Part shown: positions 1-6,090 of the stretch, piece after piece
How positions within the stretch are numbered: the first letter of the stretch is position 1
Layout of the letters: the number at the start of each line of letters is the position of its first letter
DNA from: an uncultured Peptococcaceae bacterium
GTDB lineage: Bacteria > Bacillota > Desulfitobacteriia > Desulfitobacteriales > Syntrophobotulaceae
Direction: 5' to 3'
DNA: 11,308 nucleotides
Assembly: GCA_937892995.1 (NCBI GenBank)
Contig: CALBJS010000183.1
Location: forward strand, 1-11,308
Made by a program: the position numbers and the translations under genes
The notes under the pieces: model-generated
What the model was told of the DNA's origin: nothing
Seen by the model: the letters and a program-made list of their open reading frames with translations, nothing else
The model's database searches: none

Positions 1-237
1 AAGGCTGTAGAAAAGGCCCATCTGACTCCGATCATTCATCCGAAGGTTGTCCATGCTACTCATGGCTGGTGGTACCCAGAGCAGGATATTGAAGAGCCTA
101 ATCTCGGCGGTGTATGGAAATCCAACATTAATAATTTGGTACCCCATAAACACATTGGGAAACTCGGCTTCGGTGCTCCATTAAAGCAAATGATTTGTAA
201 AGTATATAAAGTAGACGGATTAGATTATATAAAGTAG
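1..237 (+). CDS. Molybdopterin oxidoreductase, DMSO reductase family (C-terminal end only)
   Basis: The frame is open from base 1 and ends at TAG 235-237, giving the last 78 residues of a protein that begins outside the window. Visible are the stretch HATHGWWYPEQD, then EEPNLGGVWKSNINNL and a tail with GFGAPLKQMICKVYKV. This style of ending (HGWW.PE, then a W.SN.N.L segment) is what I know from the molybdopterin-dinucleotide-binding C-terminal domain of DMSO reductase-family enzymes, including thiosulfate/polysulfide reductase-like and catechol dehydroxylase/acetylene hydratase-like members. The substrate cannot be told from this piece. The small Fe-S subunit gene 74 bp downstream fits as its electron-transfer partner. 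The last residues are altered by a 23-bp tandem duplication covering the stop codon. Family moderately sure, subfamily open. Confidence 0.75.
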   Translation, partial: KAVEKAHLTPIIHPKVVHATHGWWYPEQDIEEPNLGGVWKSNINNLVPHKHIGKLGFGAPLKQMICKVYKVDGLDYIK

Positions 238-248
238 ACGGATTAGGC
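203..248 (+). repeat. 23-bp tandem duplication across the stop codon of the molybdoenzyme gene
   Basis: Bases 203-223 and 226-246 are identical over 21 bp (core GTAGACGGATTAG), with a period of 23 bp. Because 23 is not a multiple of three, the second copy is read in another frame. The present protein ends VDGLDYIK; with a single copy it would end VDGLG followed by TAA (248-250). The look is that of replication slippage. It changes only a few terminal residues, so the enzyme is probably intact. Confidence 0.85.
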
Positions 249-311
249 TAAAAGGATTAGGACTTTGAGTACGAATACTGCAACTAAGAAAAATGACTGG
301 AGGGAAAAAAT

Positions 312-647
312 ATGTCGCAGAACGGTTTGTTAATAGATTATAAATATTGTTCAGGCTGTCACAGTTGCGAAGTTGCCTGTAAAAATGAGCTTAAGCTTCC
401 TCATGGCAAGTGGGGTATTAAGCTTACTGAAGTAGGTCCTTGGCAAGTATCAGGTGATAAATGGGAGTGGGATTATGTTCCCGTTCCAACTCAACTCTGT
501 AACTTATGTGAAGAAAGGGTGGCTGAGGGTAAAAAGCCATCCTGTGTTCATCACTGTTTAGGTCAGGCCATGGATTATGGTCCGGTAGAAGAATTAGCTA
601 GAAAGATGGCTACTATGGGTAAAAAAGTAGTTATGTTTGTTCCCTAA
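312..647 (+). CDS. Small 4Fe-4S dicluster electron-transfer protein (DmsB/NrfC-like, half size)
   Basis: A 111-residue protein with two cysteine groups. C13, C16, C19 and C23 form CX2CX2CX3C. C63, C66, C78 and C82 form CX2CX11CX3C, the spacing typical of DmsB/NrfC/PhsB-type subunits. Those relatives usually run to about 180-230 residues with three or four clusters, so this one is about half size and should hold at most two. No signal peptide or membrane segment is seen, so it is probably cytoplasmic. The start is supported by CTGGAGGG at 297-304. Placed just after a molybdoenzyme gene, it most likely passes electrons to or from that enzyme's molybdenum site. Family assignment is firm; the partnership is inferred from position. 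Confidence 0.85.
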   Translation: MSQNGLLIDYKYCSGCHSCEVACKNELKLPHGKWGIKLTEVGPWQVSGDKWEWDYVPVPTQLCNLCEERVAEGKKPSCVHHCLGQAMDYGPVEELARKMATMGKKVVMFVP

Positions 648-671
648 GCAAATAAATATTATATGCTTGGA

Positions 672-720
672 TTGAGCTAATGTGCCATGACGGGGCCCCT
701 CTATCTTGAGGGGCACTCAA
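672..720 (+). other. Intergenic stem-loop, not a clear terminator
   Basis: GCCCCTC (695-701) and GAGGGGC (708-714) form a perfect 7-bp stem with a 6-base loop. TTGAG (672-676) and CTCAA (716-720) could close an outer stem. GTGCC (682-686) could instead pair with GGCAC (712-716), competing with the main stem. No T-run follows, so it is more likely an RNA-processing or stability element between the Fe-S gene and the next gene than a full terminator. Confidence 0.5.
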
Positions 721-758
721 TCTCCAATGTTAGAAAGGATAAGGGAGGTATAACCATC

Positions 759-983
759 ATGACTAAACAAGAGTTTTTAAATCTTAATGATGAGGAGAAA
801 TTTAAATTCTTGAATTCAGAAGCAGAAGCGGGAAAAGGGCTTGTCCAAATATTAGAGGAGTTATCCCTAACAAAAGAGGAATTAGGAAGAATTGGTTTTT
901 ATCGGGTAGGGAATAAATTTATGGGTAAGCCAATGAAAGGCTATGGAACTACTAAAAGAAGTGGCAATGAAAAAACAGAATAG
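759..983 (+). CDS. Small HTH-like hypothetical protein, 74 aa
   Basis: The start at 759 is chosen because AAGGGAGG (741-748) lies at a good distance upstream. A longer reading from ATG 687 would run through the stem-loop and has no ribosome binding site. The protein begins MTKQEFLNLNDEEKFKFLN, then has a predicted helical stretch (about 24-45, with GKGLVQILEELSLTKEEL) followed by RIGFYRVGNKF and a basic tail. The order 'short helix, GK.L..I..EL.L.., then GFYRVGNKF' resembles small helix-turn-helix proteins of Firmicutes, in which the second helix is followed by a Gly-Tyr-type hairpin. No catalytic or metal-binding residues are visible. It lies in the same run as the molybdoenzyme and Fe-S genes and ahead of a terminator, so it could be a local regulator. 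That role is a guess. Confidence 0.6.
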   Translation: MTKQEFLNLNDEEKFKFLNSEAEAGKGLVQILEELSLTKEELGRIGFYRVGNKFMGKPMKGYGTTKRSGNEKTE

Positions 984-1049
984 TAAGATAGCACATTAAT
1001 GCCTGTGACGTACATTATGAAATAAGAAAAGAATAAAGATTAAACCAGT

Positions 1050-1116
1050 GTTGGTGGCTCCCACCGCTGGAATCAGCTGATTTATTTCTATAGGGAGCCA
1101 CTAACTTAATTTTTTA
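1050..1116 (+). terminator. Rho-independent terminator with large loop
   Basis: GTTGGTGGCTCCC (1050-1062) pairs with GGGAGCCACTAAC (1093-1105): 13 pairs including one G-T, with a 30-base loop, followed by TTAATTTTTT (1106-1115). The left arm can also fold on its own: GGTGG (1053-1057) / CCACC (1061-1065), extended by CCAGT / GCTGG. That small hairpin would compete with the terminator stem. Confidence 0.75.
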
Positions 1117-1129
1117 GTTTGCAAGTTTA

Positions 1130-1145
1130 TGGCATTGCTTTTGGA
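1130..1145 (+). promoter_or_regulatory. Weak sigma-54-like (-24/-12) promoter candidate
   Basis: TGGCATTGCTTTTGGA has the -24 GG (1131-1132) and the correct 10-base spacing. The -12 element, however, reads TTGG instead of TTGC, a change at a highly conserved base. The place is right (just after a terminator and ahead of the zinc-ribbon/AAHS genes), and the TGGCAT start matches the two better sites in this window. It may be inactive or decayed. Confidence 0.25.
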
Positions 1146-1305
1146 CTTGAATCTTCTTTACGAACGGGACTATCTTTAAGCATAAGCCTAGGTATGTAAC
1201 ATAATTTTCGAAAAACGCTGCTCCTTTGTCTTATTTCATTTATGTTTAATACAGACAAAGACAGAGTAGATCACAGCTATTTAAGGAATAAAGGAGGTAT
1301 AAATA

Positions 1306-1440
1306 ATGTGTTTTCGACCGACATCTGCAGCCAAACCAATTGAATGCCCCAATTGCAAGAAGAAAATTCCCGTAGTAGGTGGAGTTAAACAAAAGAAATG
1401 TCCTCACTGCGGAACAGAACTGACTAATGAAAAAGCATAA
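1306..1440 (+). CDS. Zinc-ribbon miniprotein, 44 aa (MCF type)
   Basis: A short gene with an excellent ribosome binding site (AAAGGAGG at 1290-1297) and an ATG start. The protein begins MCFRPTSAAKPIECPNCKKK and ends in KKCPHCGTEL plus a short tail. C14-X2-C17 and C32-X2-C35 make two CxxC knuckles 14 residues apart, a treble-clef/rubredoxin-like zinc-ribbon pattern. An extra Cys sits at position 2. There is no signal peptide or membrane segment, so it is cytoplasmic. It lies 96 bp before the AAHS transporter and is probably co-transcribed with it. A related but longer protein (4571-4873) sits beside the second MFS gene. Metal binding is well supported by the cysteines; the function is unknown. 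Confidence 0.8.
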   Translation: MCFRPTSAAKPIECPNCKKKIPVVGGVKQKKCPHCGTELTNEKA

Positions 1441-1499
1441 AAAAACAATCTTTATCAAATTCATTCCTGAAAAACTAAAGCATGCTGATACTGCATGCA

Positions 1500-1519
1500 A
1501 TAACCAATCTATTGGTTAT
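1500..1519. promoter_or_regulatory. Perfect palindrome upstream of the AAHS transporter
   Basis: ATAACCAAT (1500-1508), CT, ATTGGTTAT (1511-1519): 9-bp arms without mismatch, ending just before the ribosome binding site GAAGGGAG (1521-1528). It could be the operator of a dimeric repressor. It could also be an RNA hairpin that tunes translation of the transporter. No regulator gene lies next to it. Confidence 0.5.
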
Positions 1520-1536
1520 AGAAGGGAGAATGAAAG

Positions 1537-2898
1537 GTGAGGAATTATAGCGTATCTGAAGTAATGGACTCCTTTGGGGTCAACAAATTTACTTGGCGCG
1601 TATTCTTTTTACTCGGTATGGCTATGGTGTTTGATGGCTATGATTACATGATCGTCTCTTACACCATGCCACAAATATCGGCTGAATGGGCTTTAAGCAA
1701 AGTTCAAACCGGCAGCTTATCTTCATGGAGTCTCTTTGGTCTGATCATTGGTGGGGCATTGGCTGGCATCATTTCAGACAAAATTGGCAGAAGAAAAACT
1801 TTGACGTATTCTATCGCGGCATACTCTTTACTCACTATTCCCATCTTCTTTGCCCCGAGTTTTGGATTCTTTGCCCTATTCCGCGTATTGGCCGGAATAG
1901 GCTTGGGTGCTTGCATTCCTGTTGTTACCACTATTTTTTCCGAATCTACACCGACCAAACGTCGAGCTCTTTTTATAACCTTCGGCATGGCCTGGATGAT
2001 TGTTGGGTGGGTGTTGGCCGGCCTTGTAGCTACTGCCATTGTTCCTATTTTTGGGTGGAGGCTTTGTTACCTGATTGGGGGCGTACCTTTCTTATATTCC
2101 GTTTTCTTGTATTTTAAAATGCATGAATCAGCTTACTGGTTAGCTAATAAAGGCCGCAAGGAAGAGGCCGTTAAAATTCTCCAATATATCGAGACAGTCG
2201 CCACTGGAAAATATACTGATCGGGATCCTAATTTATTAATCACTCCACCAAAGTCCAAAGTAGTCGGACCGAAAGCCCTTTTTTCCAAAGACTATAGATC
2301 TATAACCGCCGGTATCTGGATCACCTATTTTTGCGGTTGTTTCATCGTTTACGGTATCAATGCTTGGCTACCTTCATTAATGTTGGAGAAAGGCTTAAAA
2401 CTTTCTTCCGCGTATGGCTTGGCAATCGCCCAAAATGCAGCCGCAATTATTGCCAATTGCTCAACCGGCTTTGTGGCTGAAATAATAGGCCGCAGAAAGA
2501 ATCTTATTGGCAGCTACTTTATTGCTGCTGGTGCTATTTGCATTGTCGCCTTTGTCGGTAGCAATTTTGTAGCGATTCTAGCTGCGAATATTTTTATGGG
2601 TTTTGCTATTAACTATGCAATTACTGCTGTGCAGCCATTGATGGCAGAGGGTTACCCAACCGAATTTAGAAATACGGGGGTATCTTGGTGTCAGGCATTC
2701 GGGCGACTAGGAGGGGCAAGTGCTCCTATTGTTGCCGGCATGGTTATTGGAATGGGCCTTGGATATTCAATGTCCTTTTTATTCTACATTATACCGGCAT
2801 TCATCGGTGCCCTAGCAGCTTTCCTTTTTGTGAAGAGAGAAACCAAAGGAAAATCCCTCGACCAATTAGCCGAAGAAAAGGCCGGTATCGCTGGTTAA
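1537..2898 (+). CDS. MFS transporter, aromatic acid:H+ symporter (AAHS) type
   Basis: A 453-residue membrane protein, the usual length for a 12-helix MFS permease. The first helix carries DGYD (33-36), the D-G-x-D signature of AAHS carriers such as PcaK, BenK and MhpT. The helix 2-3 loop has GIISDKIGRRKT (78-88), the MFS motif A. Its counterpart between helices 8 and 9 is the later GFVAEIIGRRK. The start is GTG 1537, 8 bases after GAAGGGAG; the ATG at 1530 is in another frame and stops after six codons. A zinc-ribbon miniprotein gene precedes it and a terminator follows. AAHS carriers import aromatic acids with protons. The substrate here is unknown but may be that of the neighbouring molybdoenzyme, since MFS genes often accompany such enzymes in anaerobes (inference). 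Confidence 0.88.
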   Translation: MRNYSVSEVMDSFGVNKFTWRVFFLLGMAMVFDGYDYMIVSYTMPQISAEWALSKVQTGSLSSWSLFGLIIGGALAGIISDKIGRRKTLTYSIAAYSLLTIPIFFAPSFGFFALFRVLAGIGLGACIPVVTTIFSESTPTKRRALFITFGMAWMIVGWVLAGLVATAIVPIFGWRLCYLIGGVPFLYSVFLYFKMHESAYWLANKGRKEEAVKILQYIETVATGKYTDRDPNLLITPPKSKVVGPKALFSKDYRSITAGIWITYFCGCFIVYGINAWLPSLMLEKGLKLSSAYGLAIAQNAAAIIANCSTGFVAEIIGRRKNLIGSYFIAAGAICIVAFVGSNFVAILAANIFMGFAINYAITAVQPLMAEGYPTEFRNTGVSWCQAFGRLGGASAPIVAGMVIGMGLGYSMSFLFYIIPAFIGALAAFLFVKRETKGKSLDQLAEEKAGIAG

Positions 2899-2962
2899 AT
2901 ATAATTAAGCCTAATTATGGCTATTAGAATATTAAACTCTTAAGATGTAACAGCGATAAATT

Positions 2963-3001
2963 GATCGGAGTGCCATGCCGGCACCCCGATCGCTTCATTT
3001 T
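2963..3001 (+). terminator. Rho-independent terminator after the AAHS gene
   Basis: GATCGGAGTGCC (2963-2974) pairs with GGCACCCCGATC (2980-2991): 11 of 12 positions match, with a 5-base loop, followed by GCTTCATTTT. The T-tract is short but the GC-rich stem is strong. Confidence 0.8.
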
Positions 3002-3047
3002 AAGCAGACTTATTATTTGTCGAAAGTTTATATAGCATAGATCAAAA

Positions 3048-3064
3048 GTATCTTAAAATGATAC
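3048..3064. promoter_or_regulatory. Candidate upstream activator site for the sigma-54 promoter
   Basis: GTATC (3048-3052) and GATAC (3060-3064) are an inverted repeat with a 7-base spacer, about 120 bp before the expected transcription start. That is where sigma-54 enhancer-binding proteins usually sit. A loosely similar inverted repeat, GTCT/AGAC with a 7-base spacer (5896-5910), lies before the other sigma-54 promoter. The match is weak. Confidence 0.22.
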
Positions 3065-3148
3065 CATAATTGCAAAAAGAGATAAGGTACTTTGGATAAA
3101 GTTAAATAAAAAAGCAAGAAGTTCTGTATTTAACTAGCTTTAAACAAA

Positions 3149-3164
3149 TGGCATGCCTTTTGCA
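3149..3164 (+). promoter_or_regulatory. Sigma-54 (-24/-12) promoter of the OFA transporter gene
   Basis: TGGCATGCCTTTTGCA fits the RpoN consensus TGGCAC-N5-TTGCW at all positions but one. GG (3150-3151) and GC (3162-3163) are separated by exactly 10 bases. Transcription would begin near 3175, about 53 bases before the ATG of the OFA transporter. It lies after a terminator, so it is the natural start of a new transcript. Such promoters need an ATP-driven activator, which is not encoded in this window. Confidence 0.8.
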
Positions 3165-3188
3165 TAAGAAATAGGTAAAGCGATATGA

Positions 3189-3212
3189 GCCAAGCCGATT
3201 TATCGACTTGGC
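3189..3212 (+). other. Leader hairpin before the OFA transporter
   Basis: GCCAAGCCGA and TCGACTTGGC pair at 9 of 10 positions around a TTTA loop, ending a few bases before the ribosome binding site AAAGGAGG. It would lie inside the short leader made from the sigma-54 promoter. It could protect the message or affect ribosome access. Confidence 0.5.
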
Positions 3213-3227
3213 ATAAAGGAGGAAGCG

Positions 3228-4463
3228 ATGAAAGATAAATCTAGTACCAAAGCCTGGACCGTACTATTGGCTGCAACAGGTCTCACTTTTCTAACAGGAA
3301 TTCTTTATATATGGAGTATTCTTAACAAGGCTTTAATTACCGATTATCATTGGAGCAGTAAACAAGCCTCCCTTCCTTATACCGTTGCAATTATTTTCTT
3401 TGTAATATTTATGATTATCTTTGGAAGATTGCAGGATACTAAGGGACCAAGATTTACAGCTACATTCTCGGCATCTTTTATGGGAATTGGGCTAATTCTC
3501 TCGGGATTTACCACCAGTCCAATGGTGATGTTGATCACTTTTGGTGTAATTACTGGTGCGGGAATTGGAGTTGGATGTATCTCGTCAATGCCACCCGCTG
3601 TCAAATGGTTCCCACCCGAAAAGAAAGGACTTATTACAGGAATCGTAGTAGCGGGGGCAGGAATGGCTTCAGTCTTCTTTGCACCGGTCACTAATTATTT
3701 GCTGAAAACATTTGGAGTATCTAAAGCCTTTATTTTTAATGGAATTGGTGTTCTAGTTATTGGATTAATTTTTGCCCTATTATTACAGAATCCGCCCGAA
3801 GGTTATATCCCAAGCCGGGAAAGTAAGGCTAAAAGCTCAATTCAGCCGCCTTTACAATCTTTTGCTAAAGATTTAAATGTCAAAGAGATGCTAAAAACAT
3901 CAAGTTTTTATAAGCTTTGGCTAATGCTGGTGTTCGCATCTTCGGCCGGGCTTATGTTAATTGGACACGCAGCTAATATTGCTAAGGTTCAGGTTAATTG
4001 GGAAGGGGGTTATCTTCTAGTCGTCCTACTGGCCATCTTTAATGCTTTAGGTAGGTTACTTGGAGGCACCATCTCTGATAAGATAGGGAGAATAAATCTA
4101 ATGAGGATAATTTTTTCCTTACAGGCACTTAATATGCTATTGTTTAGTCATTATCAGTCGGTGACTTTGCTTGCCCTTGGCGTAGCAATTGCGGGAATGA
4201 ATTACGGTGCTACTTTTTCGGTTTACCCTGCAACTGCTGTTGATTTCTATGGAATTAAAAATTTTGGTGCGAATTATGGAGTGCTTTTTACGGCCTGGGG
4301 AGTCGGGGGTATTATTGGCCCAATGATGGCTGCAGCGGTATTTGACGCTACTAAAACCTATAATATGTCTTACGTAATTGCTTGTTTGTTATTGCTTGTT
4401 TCAATTATAACGACCTTTACCTTCAGAACCTCGAGTTCTAAAACAGATAAAAGATTGCCTTAG
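3228..4463 (+). CDS. MFS transporter, oxalate/formate antiporter (OFA) family
   Basis: A 411-residue membrane protein with the typical OFA opening: helix 1 with TFLTGILYIWSIL (20-32), then WSSKQASLPYTVAI (42-55) and the helix 2-3 loop GRLQDTKGPR (66-75). The second half has GRLLGGTISDKIGR, the repeated MFS motif. Twelve membrane helices are expected. ATG 3228 follows AAAGGAGG closely. Despite the family name, OFA members carry various small organic acids, so the substrate cannot be given. Transcription probably starts at the sigma-54 promoter 3149-3164, pointing to expression tied to a specific substrate or growth state. A zinc-ribbon gene and a chemoreceptor gene follow on the same strand without an obvious terminator between. 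Confidence 0.88.
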   Translation: MKDKSSTKAWTVLLAATGLTFLTGILYIWSILNKALITDYHWSSKQASLPYTVAIIFFVIFMIIFGRLQDTKGPRFTATFSASFMGIGLILSGFTTSPMVMLITFGVITGAGIGVGCISSMPPAVKWFPPEKKGLITGIVVAGAGMASVFFAPVTNYLLKTFGVSKAFIFNGIGVLVIGLIFALLLQNPPEGYIPSRESKAKSSIQPPLQSFAKDLNVKEMLKTSSFYKLWLMLVFASSAGLMLIGHAANIAKVQVNWEGGYLLVVLLAIFNALGRLLGGTISDKIGRINLMRIIFSLQALNMLLFSHYQSVTLLALGVAIAGMNYGATFSVYPATAVDFYGIKNFGANYGVLFTAWGVGGIIGPMMAAAVFDATKTYNMSYVIACLLLLVSIITTFTFRTSSSKTDKRLP

Positions 4464-4496
4464 TAGCAAGGGGCAGCAATTATGTAAATAATATTT

Positions 4497-4508
4497 TATT
4501 CATGAATA
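4497..4508. promoter_or_regulatory. 12-bp perfect palindrome, possible regulator site
   Basis: TATTCATGAATA lies between the OFA transporter and the zinc-ribbon gene. Its flanks (TT before, T after) resemble a poor Crp/Fnr-type box (TTATT-N4-AATAT). In AT-rich sequence a 12-bp palindrome can arise by chance. Confidence 0.2.
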
Positions 4509-4570
4509 TGAATATCTTTTCACATTAGGGCATTAAAAATGATGTAATTAAGTATTTGGAGGGATTCATA

Positions 4571-4873
4571 ATGTGTTGGTCTTGTAATCCCTACTGCGGC
4601 AATTGTAAACCTCCAAAGGAAAAGCCAAGACTATGTACAAAATGTAAAGCGGCTAATTTTGATACCGGTCTGACAAAATGCAGAAAATGCGGAGCAGATC
4701 TACCTGCACGAGTGCCGCCCCCTATAGTAAAGTGTAAATATAGTGGAATGATATGTGCAAATCCCTGTGGAAAATATAAAAAAACACCGCTGGATGGGAA
4801 AATATTGCCATGCAAGTTAAACACTCCGCCAAAAGAAGACGGAAATTCCCCCATGCCTTCAGTTAGCAAATAA
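4571..4873 (+). CDS. Cysteine-rich zinc-ribbon protein, 100 aa (MCW type)
   Basis: The start at ATG 4571 is preferred over an upstream in-frame TTG at 4556, because the TTGGAGGG there serves as ribosome binding site and the protein then begins MCWSCNPYCGNCKPPKEKPR. It holds 12 cysteines (positions 2, 5, 9, 12, 22, 25, 37, 40, 55, 62, 66, 81). C22-X2-C25 and C37-X2-C40 form a zinc ribbon ending in CGADL. A third part, C55...C62-X3-C66...C81 (CANPCGKYKK), may bind another metal or form a second small domain. There is no signal peptide, so it is cytoplasmic. The central ribbon matches the layout of the 44-residue protein at 1306-1440. It lies between the OFA transporter and a chemoreceptor, 21 bp ahead of the latter. 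The function is unknown. Confidence 0.82.
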   Translation: MCWSCNPYCGNCKPPKEKPRLCTKCKAANFDTGLTKCRKCGADLPARVPPPIVKCKYSGMICANPCGKYKKTPLDGKILPCKLNTPPKEDGNSPMPSVSK

Positions 4874-4894
4874 GCGGAAAGAAGTGATCGCCTT

Positions 4895-5743
4895 ATGAAT
4901 GTTAATCTTCGGACCAATGAGGAAATTTTAGAAAACTATTCTGAGGTTTTAGCACATCTAAAAGAGATGGTAAATGAAGATATTATGGTTCTCATGACTA
5001 ACAGAACACATGTCTTTGCTTATCATCCCGGTGATAAGATGGCGATTAAGGAACAAATGATTGGCAAAGAGACAGCACTGTATGATCATATTATGGAAGC
5101 AATGGAGAAGGGTAAGGTGACAACTAAGATTATTCCAATAGGAAGGTACCACTTTCCATTTCTATCAGTGAATTACCCAATAAAAGGGGTAAACGGGGAA
5201 GTGATAGGATGTGCCGGAATTGGCCGAAGCTTGGAAAAAGAGCATAGAGTGGAAGAAGTTTCCCAAGCTTTGGCTGCTACGCTTGAACAAGTTAATTCCA
5301 GCTTACAAGAAGTTGCTTCGGGGTCACAAGGGCTTTCGATGACGATTAATGATGTTATAAAATCAGCAAATGAGTCTACAAATAAAATCAAAGAGATTAA
5401 CAAGGTAATAAATGCTATTACGGACATATCTTCTCATTCTAATTTACTCGGCTTAAATGCAGCTATTGAGGCTGCCCGGGCAGGTGAACAAGGAAGAGGG
5501 TTTGCGGTAGTTGCCGAGGAGATGAGAAAGCTTGCGGCCCAAAGTAATGATTCGGCTAAAATGGTAAATAAAATTCTTACAGAGATGAAAAATTCTATTG
5601 AAAAAATTATTTTAGAGATTAATCAGATTGGAGGTATTGCCGAGAATCAAGCGGCAGCTACTGAAGAAATAACGGCCGCAATTGAAGAAGTCAGTGAAAA
5701 TTCTCAAACCTTAGTAGAATATTCTCGTATTACAGTTAACTAA
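4895..5743 (+). CDS. Soluble methyl-accepting chemotaxis-type receptor
   Basis: A 282-residue protein without membrane segments. Residues 1 to about 112 form a sensor region (with FAYHPGDKMA at 41-50 and a strand-turn-strand GEVIGCAGIG at 101-110) that looks like a PAS/Cache-type small-ligand domain. After a short linker, coiled-coil helices lead to the signalling tip at 183-215, with NLLGLNAAIEAARAGE and GRGFAVVAEE, the strongly conserved CheA/CheW-contact hairpin of chemoreceptors. The protein ends at ITVN and lacks a CheR-docking pentapeptide. The cytoplasmic build suggests sensing of an internal metabolite or redox state. The gene follows the zinc-ribbon gene by 21 bp and probably shares the OFA transporter transcript, linking uptake to chemotaxis (inference). 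Confidence 0.88.
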   Translation: MNVNLRTNEEILENYSEVLAHLKEMVNEDIMVLMTNRTHVFAYHPGDKMAIKEQMIGKETALYDHIMEAMEKGKVTTKIIPIGRYHFPFLSVNYPIKGVNGEVIGCAGIGRSLEKEHRVEEVSQALAATLEQVNSSLQEVASGSQGLSMTINDVIKSANESTNKIKEINKVINAITDISSHSNLLGLNAAIEAARAGEQGRGFAVVAEEMRKLAAQSNDSAKMVNKILTEMKNSIEKIILEINQIGGIAENQAAATEEITAAIEEVSENSQTLVEYSRITVN

Positions 5744-5955
5744 AGATGTCTATTCAACTCCTGTAAAAACAAAAAATCGGTAACACGAAGTTGATTGCAA
5801 TAATTCAAATAAGCTTGGCTAAAAAAATGTCAAATATAATCTGTGTTTCTTTCGTCGTTTGTATCATAATTAAAAATTTTTCTCAGAATGAAAAAGTCTC
5901 CATTTTAGACAAATCGCCTTAAAAGTCCTATTATCAATGGTCTACGCAATTTCTG

Positions 5956-5975
5956 TGCCAGCTAAAAAGCTGGCA
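5956..5975. promoter_or_regulatory. Inverted repeat overlapping the -24 box
   Basis: TGCCAGCT (5956-5963), AAAA, AGCTGGCA (5968-5975): perfect 8-bp arms. The right arm contains the TGGCA of the sigma-54 promoter, so a protein bound here would block RpoN. As RNA from upstream, it would form a hairpin followed by TGTTTCTT, a weak terminator for the chemoreceptor transcript. Either role, or both, is possible. Confidence 0.5.
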
Positions 5976-5986
5976 TGTTTCTTGCT
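5971..5986 (+). promoter_or_regulatory. Sigma-54 (-24/-12) promoter of the rpoN-containing operon
   Basis: TGGCATGTTTCTTGCT fits the RpoN consensus (TGGCAC-N5-TTGCW) with one difference. GG (5972-5973) and GC (5984-5985) are 10 bases apart. Transcription would begin near 5997, leaving a leader of about 170 bases before the acetyltransferase gene. The first seven bases, TGGCATG, are the same as in the site at 3149. Confidence 0.72.
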
Positions 5987-6090
5987 CATTATAATAGTAA
6001 GAAGACGCTTAGTGAGTAAATTTATTTCATATTATGTGAAAGGAGGAACAATTATTAAGAATTATCAAGCTACCTATCTAAGAAAGTAAT

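Larger units (their letters stand above)
984..1305. other. 322-bp gap between operons
   Basis: It holds the terminator at 1050-1116, a near-match to a sigma-54 promoter at 1130-1145, and an 8-bp inverted repeat, CTTTGTCT (1224-1231) / AGACAAAG (1253-1260), just before the ribosome binding site of the next gene. No ORF with a plausible start and ribosome binding site was found here on either strand. Confidence 0.6.
2899..3227. other. 329-bp gap between the two MFS genes
   Basis: It holds the terminator of the AAHS gene (2963-3001), a possible activator site (3048-3064), a sigma-54 promoter (3149-3164) and a leader hairpin (3189-3212). No coding sequence is seen in it. Confidence 0.7.

Noticed and set aside
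687..758. Longer N-terminus for the 74-residue HTH-like protein from ATG 687
   Set aside because: The added 24 codons run through a strong stem-loop and have no ribosome binding site, while ATG 759 has AAGGGAGG just upstream.
1480..1498. GCATGC pair (1480-1485 and 1493-1498) as an operator
   Set aside because: Each copy is itself a 6-bp palindrome, so pairing is trivial, and the neighbouring 9-bp palindrome is a much stronger signal.
1246..1500. 84-codon frame on the minus strand
   Set aside because: It lies opposite the zinc-ribbon gene, which has a far better ribosome binding site and a clear metal-binding pattern; the minus-strand product looks like antisense noise.
5744..5830. Terminator directly after the chemoreceptor gene
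   Set aside because: Only A-runs and short imperfect pairings are present; the first strong hairpin is at 5956-5975.
5827..5922. 31-codon frame starting MSNIICVSF in the leader before the acetyltransferase operon
   Set aside because: No ribosome binding site (A-run before the ATG), no recognisable pattern, and it overlaps the candidate activator repeat.
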